Below, in pieces: positions 14,994 through 20,310 of a stretch of DNA of 20,310 bases. The stretch spans positions 1-20,310 of the forward strand of contig JAZQHO010000066.1 of NCBI GenBank assembly GCA_045540635.1, written 5' to 3'. The DNA comes from Limiplasma sp045540635 (GTDB lineage: Bacteria > Bacillota > Clostridia > Christensenellales > Aristaeellaceae). Both the position numbers and the translations under genes were made by a program. The notes under the pieces were generated by a model, which had not been told where the DNA came from, did not search any database, and saw nothing but the letters and a program-made list of their open reading frames with translations. Numbering within the stretch: the stretch's first letter is position 1; each line of letters starts with the position of its first letter.

Positions 14994-15028
14994 AAAAGCA
15001 CCGCACACGGCTGCGGTGCTTTTCTTTT
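14994..15028 (+). terminator. Rho-independent terminator after thioredoxin
   Basis: A 12-base perfect stem (AAAAGCACCGCA with TGCGGTGCTTTT) and a 6-base loop are followed by CTTTTAT. It lies 17 bases after the thioredoxin stop codon. Confidence 0.9.
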
Positions 15029-15045
15029 ATCAACCATCATTTTGG

Positions 15046-15082
15046 GCAAAACAAAAACAGGCATGCGTTAAACAAGCCTGTT
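15046..15082 (-). terminator. Terminator for AbrB-type regulator
   Basis: On the minus strand a 7-base stem (AACAGGC with GCCTGTT) and a 13-base loop are followed by TTTGTTTTG. It starts 15 bases after the regulator's stop codon. The stem is short, so efficiency is uncertain. Confidence 0.65.
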
Positions 15083-15097
15083 CTTGCCGGTGTGCAA

Positions 15098-15343
15098 TCA
15101 GTCCTGAGCCTTCATTTCGGCCAGACACTTCTCACAAATCCGCTTACCCTTGAAAATGGTAACATTCCGTGCGTCATTACAAAAAATACAGCCTGGCTGG
15201 TATTTCTTGAGGATGATCTCGTCGCCTTCGGTGAAGATCTCGAGCGTATCCTTAATTGCAATGCCCATCGTTTTGCGAAGCTCGATGGGAATCACCACAC
15301 GGCCAAGATTGTCCAGTTTCCGTACAACACCAGTGGATTTCAT
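15098..15343 (-). CDS. AbrB/SpoVT-type transcriptional regulator with CxxC...CxxC tail
   Basis: An 81-residue DNA-binding protein. Residues 1-47 are a swapped-hairpin AbrB domain: MKSTGVVRKLDNLGRVVIPI, ELRKTMGI and the GDEIILKKY end, nearly a template match. In place of a longer ligand domain, residues 48-81 carry C52-x2-C55 and C70-x2-C73, likely a zinc-binding knuckle. The start at 15343 has AGGAGG 8 bases upstream. The promoter at 15392-15420 is near-consensus. It faces spmA across a ~150-base divergent region and could control it, but this is only positional. Targets are not known. SpoVT itself is about 178 residues with a GAF-like domain, so this is not SpoVT. Confidence 0.88.
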   Translation of the reverse strand: MKSTGVVRKLDNLGRVVIPIELRKTMGIAIKDTLEIFTEGDEIILKKYQPGCIFCNDARNVTIFKGKRICEKCLAEMKAQD

Positions 15344-15391
15344 CAATGCTGCCTCCTGTTCTATGGCATATCAAGAAATCAGACATAAACA

Positions 15392-15420
15392 AATATAAAA
15401 GAATTTTTCGCAACTGTCAA
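15392..15420 (-). promoter_or_regulatory. Sigma-A promoter for AbrB-type regulator
   Basis: On the minus strand TTGACA and TATATT are spaced by 17 bases, about 49 bases upstream of the start codon. The spacer is AT-rich, as AbrB-type operators often are, so autoregulation is possible. On the plus strand between here and spmA (15421-15497) I see no convincing sigma-A or sporulation-sigma promoter. Confidence 0.8.
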
Positions 15421-15497
15421 TGCACAATAAGGCAACTAACGCGCCCTATTTACATATCATTTGGTGTATAAACCGTCGAACCAGAGGAGGAAAACGG

Positions 15498-16076
15498 ATG
15501 TTTTTACAAATATTATGGTTTATCCTCGTAGCTGTTTCACTGCTGTGGGGAGTGCTTACAAACCAAGCAAGCAATACACTTCCAGCGCTTTTGGAGGGAA
15601 CGGGCAGAGCTGTTTCACTCTCGCTGCAGCTGGCTGCCGGCTACCTGTTCTTTTGCGGAATAATGAACATTGTGAACAATCTAAAAATTCGTGATTTTGT
15701 CGAAAGAAGTCTTTCCCCCATCCTCAGAAGGGTGATGGGCCCCATCAGAGACCCGGAGACTGCAAAAGCTGTTTCCATGAATCTGACTGCCAACCTGCTG
15801 GGGCTTGGCAATGCCGCCACTCCCTACGGCATAGAAGCCGCAGGCAGGCTTTACCAACAGGGCAATACACACGCTCTGTATATGCTGCTGATCCTGAATG
15901 CCACCAGCATCCAGCTTTTGCCCACCACCGTGCTCACGCTGCGGATCGCCGCTGCCTCTGCCATGCCAAATGCCATTCTGCTGCCCACGCTGGCAGCCAC
16001 CACCGCTTCCACGCTTACCGGAGCAGGGCTTGGCATGCTATGCCGCAAAATATTGGAGGCGCATCATAGTGCATGA
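15498..16076 (+). CDS. spmA: Spore maturation protein A
   Basis: A 192-residue membrane protein with nucleoside-recognition ('Gate') domain, named SpmA. In Bacillus, SpmA and SpmB are needed for normal spore core dehydration. About four to five hydrophobic helices are seen. The signature MNLTANLLGLGNAATPYGIEA spans residues 94-114. The ATG at 15498 follows GAGGAGGAAAACGG. It overlaps spmB by 8 bases. Base composition near its 5' end is more AT-rich than in neighbouring genes. Whether this organism makes spores cannot be decided from this window; spmAB are often kept in non-sporulating relatives. Confidence 0.92.
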   Translation: MFLQILWFILVAVSLLWGVLTNQASNTLPALLEGTGRAVSLSLQLAAGYLFFCGIMNIVNNLKIRDFVERSLSPILRRVMGPIRDPETAKAVSMNLTANLLGLGNAATPYGIEAAGRLYQQGNTHALYMLLILNATSIQLLPTTVLTLRIAAASAMPNAILLPTLAATTASTLTGAGLGMLCRKILEAHHSA

Positions 16077-16569
16077 GCTGATATGGCCCCTGTTGCTGCT
16101 GCTTGTATTGTGCGCCGGTATGCTGCGCAAGCTCCCCGTGTACGACCTGTTTGTGGAAGGGGCCAAGGATGGCTTGCGGGTAACGCTCACAGTGCTGCCC
16201 AATCTGGCTGCCATGCTGGCCGCTGTGCAACTGATGGATGCCATGGGGCTCACCGCTCAATTATGCAGGCTCGCAGAGCCCATTCTGCACCTGCTGGGGC
16301 TGCCGGGTGAGTTGGCACCGCTGGTGGCTGTGCGCCCACTCAGCGGCTCGGCTGCGTTGGCGGTGTTGAAAAACTTGCTGGAAAGCTATGGGCCGGATAG
16401 TCGCATCGGCCTCATCGCCAGTGTGGTGATGGGCTCCAGTGAGACGATCTTCTATACAGTATGTATATACATGAGCAACACCGGCGAAAGGAGGACCGGC
16501 TATGCCATCCCCTGTGCGCTGGCGGGAATGGCGGCAGGTCTTTGGGTGAGCGGACTTTTCTTTCGTTGA
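16069..16569 (+). CDS. spmB: Spore maturation protein B
   Basis: A 166-residue membrane protein, partner of SpmA, with Gate-domain segments. Recognisable parts are YDLFVEGAKDGLRVTLTVLP near residue 25 and VAVRPLSGSAALAVLKNLLE near residue 85. GSSETIFYTVCIYMSNTGER lies near residue 123, an SpmB family signature. The GTG start at 16069 is chosen because GGAGG lies 10 bases upstream and the coding frame there overlaps spmA's end by 8 bases; more upstream codons in this frame lie inside spmA and have no family match. The TGA stop falls inside the -35 box of the metG promoter. Confidence 0.92.
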   Translation: MHELIWPLLLLLVLCAGMLRKLPVYDLFVEGAKDGLRVTLTVLPNLAAMLAAVQLMDAMGLTAQLCRLAEPILHLLGLPGELAPLVAVRPLSGSAALAVLKNLLESYGPDSRIGLIASVVMGSSETIFYTVCIYMSNTGERRTGYAIPCALAGMAAGLWVSGLFFR

Positions 16570-16593
16570 CAATTGCTTAAATTCGGGTATAAT
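16566..16593 (+). promoter_or_regulatory. Sigma-A promoter for T-box/metG operon
   Basis: TTGACA (16566-16571) and TATAAT (16588-16593) are both perfect, with a 16-base spacer. The spmB stop codon lies inside the -35 box. Transcription should begin at about 16600, just before the T-box leader. Confidence 0.88.
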
Positions 16594-16599
16594 AACCGG

Positions 16600-16845
16600 G
16601 TAAACAGTTGCGCGATGAACGAAAGAGTAACCGTTACACTACCGGCATAAGAGAGCTGCAGAAGGTGAAAAGCAGCCCGGCGGGAGCGGTGAACATGGCT
16701 CGGGAGCGCTTTTGCCCGATAGGTAGGGCAAAACGGGTCGGCGCCGATATCCGCCTTTATGAGTTACAAACCAGGGTGGTACCGCGGAAGAATTCTCCGC
16801 CCCTTGTTTTCCTGTGGAGGAAGGCAAGAGGCGGGTTTCTTATTC
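16600..16845 (+). promoter_or_regulatory. T-box riboswitch, likely AUG (methionine) specifier
   Basis: A tRNA-sensing leader upstream of methionyl-tRNA synthetase. The conserved T-box sequence AGGGTGGTACCGCGG lies at 16773-16787. Stem I features include AAGAGTAACC near 16621, AGAGAGCTGCAGAAGGTG near 16650-16670 and GGTGAACATGGCTC, where AUG (16695-16697) sits at the specifier position. A stem III-like hairpin (TTTTGCCC/GGGCAAAA) spans 16710-16733. The antiterminator would pair GCGGA with TCCGC (16783-16800). The competing terminator pairs CCGCCCCTTG (16797-16806) with CAAGAGGCGG (16825-16834), then GTTTCTTATT. Uncharged tRNA-Met would favour antitermination and raise metG. The specifier assignment rests on position in the leader and agreement with the downstream gene; exact pairing was not folded. 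Confidence 0.92.
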
Positions 16846-16889
16846 GTAAGGATATACACACCATGGACACCTACAAGGAGGGAACCCCA

Positions 16890-18887
16890 ATGGCAGAAAA
16901 GTTCTACATCACAACACCCATCTACTACCCCAGCGGCAATATGCACATCGGCCACACCTATACCACCGTTGCTGCCGATACCATGACCCGCTTCAAGCGC
17001 ATGACCGGCCACGATGCCTACTTCCTGACCGGTACGGACGAGCACGGCCAGAAGATCGAAGAGAAGGCCGCCGAAGCAGGCGTTACGCCCAAGGAGTTCG
17101 TGGACAAGATCGTTGCCGAGACCAAGAAGCTTTGGGAGCTGATGAACATCCAGTATGATGACTTCATCCGCACCACCGACGAGCGCCACGAGAAGATCGT
17201 ACAGAAGATCTTCCGCCAGTTCTACGAGCAGGGCGACATCTACAAGAGCGAATACGAGGGCATGTACTGCACGCCCTGCGAAAGCTTCTGGACCCCCTCC
17301 CAGCTGGTGGAGAAGAACGGCGAGAAGGTCTGCCCCGATTGCGGCCGTCCCTGCAAGCCCACCAAGGAGGAGAGCTATTTCTTCCGTATGAGCAAGTATC
17401 AGGACTGGCTGATTGATTACATCGAGACCCACCCGGACTTTATCCAGCCCGCTGCCCGTGCCAACGAGATGCTCAACAACTTTCTGCGCCCCGGCCTGCA
17501 GGATCTCTGCGTGAGCCGCACCAGCTTCAAGTGGGGCGTGCCCGTGGATTTTGACGACAAGCACGTGGTGTATGTCTGGATCGATGCGCTGAGCAACTAC
17601 ATCACCGCTCTGGGCTACGGCACCGACCATGATGAGCTGATGCAGAAGTACTGGCCTGCCAATGTGCATCTGGTGGGCAAGGAAATCGTCCGCTTCCATA
17701 CCATTTACTGGCCCATCATGCTGCATGCGCTGGGGCTGCCCCTGCCCAAGCAGGTATTCGGCCACGGCTGGCTGCTCTTTGGCGGCGACAAGATGGCCAA
17801 GTCCAAGGGCAATGTGCAGTATGCCCAGCCCGTGGTCGCCCGCTACGGCTGCGATGCACTGCGCTACTACCTGATGCGCGAGATGCCCTTCGGTGCCGAC
17901 GGCAACTACACCAACGAAGCCTTCCTTACCCGCCTGAATGCTGATCTGGCCAACGATCTGGGCAATCTGGTCAGCCGCACGGTGGCCATGCTGGAGAAGT
18001 ACTTCGACGGCATCGTGCCTGCATGGACCGACGCTGTGGATGCTGAGTTGGACAATCCCCTCCACGAGCACTGCCGGGCGCTGCCCGCGCTGGTGGAGGC
18101 TCAGATGGACAAGCTGCAGTACAGCCAGGCACTGGCCGAGATCTGGAAGGTGATCGGCGAGTGCAACAAGTACATCGACCAGACCCAGCCCTGGATTCTG
18201 GGCAAAGATCCCGAGAAGAAGGATCGCCTTGCCAATGTGCTGCTGACCCTTGCCGAGTGCGTCCGCTATGTGGCTGTGCTCATCTCCCCCTTCATGCCCA
18301 CCACCCCCGCCCGCATCTACGAGCAGCTTGGCCTTACCGATGATTCCCTCAAGACCTGGGAGAGCCTCAAGACCTTTGGTCAGCTGCCCGCAGGCATCAA
18401 AGTGGCCAAGGGCGAGGCACTGTTCCCCCGTATCGATGTAAAGAAGGAGCTGGAGATCCTCAGCCCTGCAGAGGATGCACCCAAGGCCGAAGTCAAGCCC
18501 GAAAAGAAGGCGGAGAAGAAGGCCGAAAAGAAGCACGAGGAGCCCCAGTACCCCGAAGAGATCAACATTGATACCTTCTTCCAGTCCAAGATCCAGGTTG
18601 GCCGCGTGCTGGAATGCACCAATGTGCCCAAGAGCAAGAAGCTGCTGCAGTTCCGCCTTTCCTTCGGCAAAGACGGCGAGCGCACCATCCTCTCCGGCAT
18701 CGCTCAGTACTACCCCAACCCGGAGGAGCTTGTGGGCAAGCAGATCGTAGCCATCACCAACCTGAAGCCCCGTTTGATGATGGGCATCGAGAGCCACGGC
18801 ATGATCCTCTCTGCTGTGGACAGCAACGACAATCTGCGTCTCGTCTCCGTGGGCGACGGCGTTGAGGACGGTGCCATCGTCGGATGA
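16890..18887 (+). CDS. metG: Methionyl-tRNA synthetase with C-terminal tRNA-binding domain
   Basis: Cytoplasmic class I synthetase that charges tRNA-Met; 665 residues, the usual length for the long form. HIGH is at residues 19-22 and KMAKS at 301-305. A zinc knuckle is formed by C127, C130, C148 and C151, with C155 nearby. FRMSKYQDWL and ARANEMLNNFLRPGLQDLCV are family segments. After the anticodon-binding helices a Lys/Glu/Ala-rich linker (~529-550) leads to a Trbp111-type tRNA-binding OB fold at ~558-665 (VGRVLECTNVPKSKKLLQF). The ATG at 16890 follows AAGGAGG by 8 bases; an upstream in-frame ATG at 16863 lacks a good site. It is controlled by the T-box and overlaps tatD by 4 bases. Confidence 0.97.
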   Translation: MAEKFYITTPIYYPSGNMHIGHTYTTVAADTMTRFKRMTGHDAYFLTGTDEHGQKIEEKAAEAGVTPKEFVDKIVAETKKLWELMNIQYDDFIRTTDERHEKIVQKIFRQFYEQGDIYKSEYEGMYCTPCESFWTPSQLVEKNGEKVCPDCGRPCKPTKEESYFFRMSKYQDWLIDYIETHPDFIQPAARANEMLNNFLRPGLQDLCVSRTSFKWGVPVDFDDKHVVYVWIDALSNYITALGYGTDHDELMQKYWPANVHLVGKEIVRFHTIYWPIMLHALGLPLPKQVFGHGWLLFGGDKMAKSKGNVQYAQPVVARYGCDALRYYLMREMPFGADGNYTNEAFLTRLNADLANDLGNLVSRTVAMLEKYFDGIVPAWTDAVDAELDNPLHEHCRALPALVEAQMDKLQYSQALAEIWKVIGECNKYIDQTQPWILGKDPEKKDRLANVLLTLAECVRYVAVLISPFMPTTPARIYEQLGLTDDSLKTWESLKTFGQLPAGIKVAKGEALFPRIDVKKELEILSPAEDAPKAEVKPEKKAEKKAEKKHEEPQYPEEINIDTFFQSKIQVGRVLECTNVPKSKKLLQFRLSFGKDGERTILSGIAQYYPNPEELVGKQIVAITNLKPRLMMGIESHGMILSAVDSNDNLRLVSVGDGVEDGAIVG

Positions 18888-19681
18888 TGGAGCTGTTTGA
18901 TTCCCACTGCCATCTGGAGGACGAACGCTTCGCCGGCGAAGTGGAGGATGTGCTGGTACGCATGCATGCAGCGGGGGTCTCCCGCTGCATCCTTGCCTCC
19001 AGCGACATGCCCACCGGCGAAAAAATCGTTGCACTTGCTGGGAGCCATCCCCAAATCTACGGCATGGTGGGCTTTCATCCCCATGAGGCTTCCCATTTCC
19101 GGGAGGAGGATCTGGCACAGATGGCCCTGTGGCTGAAGGAGCCCAAAATCGTGGGTGTGGGCGAGATCGGTCTGGATTACTACTACGACCACTCGCCACG
19201 GGATGTGCAGCGCACCGTACTGGAGCGCCAGCTGGATTTTGCGCTGGAGCAGGCGGTTCCCGTGGCGTTCCATATCCGTGATGCCCATGGCGATACGCTG
19301 GATCTTTTCAGCAAGCGGAAGAACCGTCTGCCGGAGGGCGTGCTGCACTGCTTCAGCGGCAGTGTGGAGTGTGCGCGGCAGTATCTGGATATGGGCTTCT
19401 ACCTTTCCTTTGCAGGCCCTGTCACCTTTAAAAATGCAGCCAAGCTACAAGAGGTAGCAAAATACTGCCCCATCGACCGCCTGCTAGTGGAGACCGACAG
19501 CCCTTACCTTGCGCCCGTCCCCCTCAGAGGGCAGCGCAACGAACCTGCTTACGTGCGCCATGTGGCGCAGATGGTGGCAGACCTGAAGGGCATGGAGCCG
19601 GAGGCGCTGGCACGGGCCGCCTTTGAAAACACCTGCCGCCTGTACCGCATTCCCATGGAAAGTGAGGTACAGCAAGCATGA
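18884..19681 (+). CDS. tatD: TatD family metal-dependent hydrolase
   Basis: A 265-residue TIM-barrel nuclease of the TatD/YcfH family, a metal-dependent DNase acting on 3' ends or DNA fragments in characterised members. Metal ligands are seen: H8 and H10 in FDSHCHLED, E94 in GVGEIGLDYYY, H130 in HIRDAHGD, H155 in HCFSGS and D205 in ETDSPYLAP. The length matches the family. ATGATG at 18884 overlaps the metG stop; the second ATG is also possible. No strong ribosome binding site is present, so translation is probably coupled to metG. tatD beside metG is a widely conserved order in Firmicutes. The gene symbol is by family, not by ortholog test. Confidence 0.94.
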   Translation: MMELFDSHCHLEDERFAGEVEDVLVRMHAAGVSRCILASSDMPTGEKIVALAGSHPQIYGMVGFHPHEASHFREEDLAQMALWLKEPKIVGVGEIGLDYYYDHSPRDVQRTVLERQLDFALEQAVPVAFHIRDAHGDTLDLFSKRKNRLPEGVLHCFSGSVECARQYLDMGFYLSFAGPVTFKNAAKLQEVAKYCPIDRLLVETDSPYLAPVPLRGQRNEPAYVRHVAQMVADLKGMEPEALARAAFENTCRLYRIPMESEVQQA

Positions 19682-20181
19682 GCGAAGCCACAAAGCCCGC
19701 CATTGCCATTCGGCTGCTGAAGCCGGCGGATCTGCCCGCCGCCACCGCCATATGGAATCAGGTGGTGGAGGATGGCATTGCCTTTCCCCAACAGGAGATA
19801 CTGGATCTGCCTGCTGCCGAAGCTTTTTTTGCCGGGCAGGACATCACTGCCGTGGCAGAGTTGGAGGGGCGTGTCTGCGGGCTGTACATCCTGCACCCCA
19901 ACAATGTGGGACGCTGCGGGCACATCTGCAATGCCAGCTATGCTGTGGAGCGCTCCATGCGCGGGTACGGCATCGGCAAGGCTCTGGTGACTGATTGCCT
20001 GCGCCGTGCTGCTGAGATCGGCTACCGGGTACTGCAGTTCAATGCCGTGGTAGCCACCAACACCACTGCCCGCCGTCTCTACGAACAGTTAGGCTTTACG
20101 CAGCTGGGCACCATACCCGGTGGCTTTCAGATGCCCGATGGACATTATGAGGACATCTGTCCCTATTACCATGAATTGTGA
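19678..20181 (+). CDS. GNAT family N-acetyltransferase
   Basis: A 167-residue acetyl-CoA-dependent N-acetyltransferase. The core is IAIRLLKPADLPAATAIWNQ at the N-terminus and VERSMRGYGIGKALVTDCLR (residues ~97-116), containing the R/Q-x-x-G-x-G/A acetyl-CoA loop. LQFNAVVATNTTARRLYEQLGF and the closing TIPGGFQMPDGHYEDICPYY follow. That C-terminal pattern is frequent in acetyltransferases of small molecules or L-amino acids, but no substrate is assigned. The ATG overlaps the tatD stop by 4 bases, so it belongs to the metG transcript. A second GNAT begins 10 bases downstream. Confidence 0.9.
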   Translation: MSEATKPAIAIRLLKPADLPAATAIWNQVVEDGIAFPQQEILDLPAAEAFFAGQDITAVAELEGRVCGLYILHPNNVGRCGHICNASYAVERSMRGYGIGKALVTDCLRRAAEIGYRVLQFNAVVATNTTARRLYEQLGFTQLGTIPGGFQMPDGHYEDICPYYHEL

Positions 20182-20190
20182 GGAACCCTC

Positions 20191-20310
20191 ATGAACATTC
20201 GAAACGCTACATTGGCAGATATGGAGCAGTTGCTTCCGCTGTTTGCCAATGCACGCCGCTTTATGGCGGATAACGGCAACGCCGGGCAGTGGTGGGGCGG
20301 CTACCCCAAG
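20191..20310 (+). CDS. GNAT family N-acetyltransferase, partial
   Basis: The N-terminal 40 residues of another probable acetyltransferase; the rest lies past the window. MNIRNATLADMEQLLPLFANA is a typical GNAT beginning (strand, then 'A-x-x-x-D-x-x-x-[IL]-x-x-L'). The sequence NAGQWWGGYPK at the edge is common in GNATs that open with an 'R.FM...GN..QW' pattern. A GAGGAA site precedes the ATG. It is in the same operon as metG, tatD and the first GNAT gene. Confidence is limited by the short length. Confidence 0.75.
   Translation, partial: MNIRNATLADMEQLLPLFANARRFMADNGNAGQWWGGYPK

Noticed and set aside
15421..15497. Sporulation sigma-factor promoter before spmA
   Set aside because: CATATCATT near 15453 loosely resembles a sigma-E -10, but no matching -35 element occurs at proper distance.
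16863..16889. Upstream in-frame ATG (MDTYKEGTP) as the metG start
   Set aside because: It has no ribosome binding site, while the ATG at 16890 has AAGGAGG at correct spacing and gives the normal family N-terminus.
16764..19199. An 811-codon minus-strand open frame antisense to metG and part of tatD
   Set aside because: It is the mirror of two confidently identified genes. The Leu/Gly/His-rich translation has no recognisable domain and no plausible ribosome binding site was seen.

Overview
This looks like a chromosomal window from a Gram-positive gut Clostridia, most likely an Oscillospiraceae/Ruminococcaceae member related to Faecalibacterium, Gemmiger or Subdoligranulum. That placement is inferred from several traits: moderately high GC, strong AGGAGG ribosome binding sites, near-consensus sigma-A promoters, a T-box before metG, spmA/spmB, LytTR-DUF3021 and a TAXI-type TRAP transporter. 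I see no rRNA, tRNA, CRISPR array, insertion sequence or prophage. The region reads as ordinary, densely packed core and lineage-specific genes.

Layout. 1-2035 (minus): TAXI solute-binding protein, an intercistronic terminator, then a fused TRAP permease that runs off the left edge. 2112-3108 (plus): a secreted SH3-like protein ending at a bidirectional terminator. 3128-5452 (minus): a four-gene operon of LytTR regulator, DUF3021 membrane protein, ATC-hydrolase-like protein and a polytopic membrane protein. 5633-7970 (plus): PiT phosphate permease, DUF47/PhoU-like partner and a secreted lamin-tail protein broken by an in-frame amber codon. 7989-10939 (minus): SDR oxidoreductase, a receiver-like protein without an output domain, and an SPFH protein with two zinc ribbons. 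10983-13262 (plus): SLC45-like MFS transporter and a membrane-anchored glycerophosphodiester phosphodiesterase. 13300-15028 (plus): SARP/BTAD regulator with a degenerate GGDEF-like tail, then thioredoxin. 15046-15420 (minus): AbrB-type regulator with a zinc-knuckle tail. 15498-16569 (plus): spmA-spmB. 16566-20310 (plus): promoter, T-box with a likely AUG specifier, metG, tatD and two GNAT acetyltransferases, the last one cut by the window edge.

How they work together. The TRAP genes form a sodium- or proton-driven organic-anion uptake system. Pit and its DUF47 partner form a phosphate uptake module. The metG-tatD-GNAT genes are coupled by 4-base overlaps and sit behind a tRNA-sensing riboswitch. 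The more unusual parts are the LytTR-led operon with an ATC-hydrolase-like protein, the SPFH/zinc-ribbon gene paired with a receiver-like protein, and the SARP-GGDEF-like fusion beside thioredoxin. I did not find a clear new defence or mobile system. Nothing was searched against a database, so family names rest on motif recognition.
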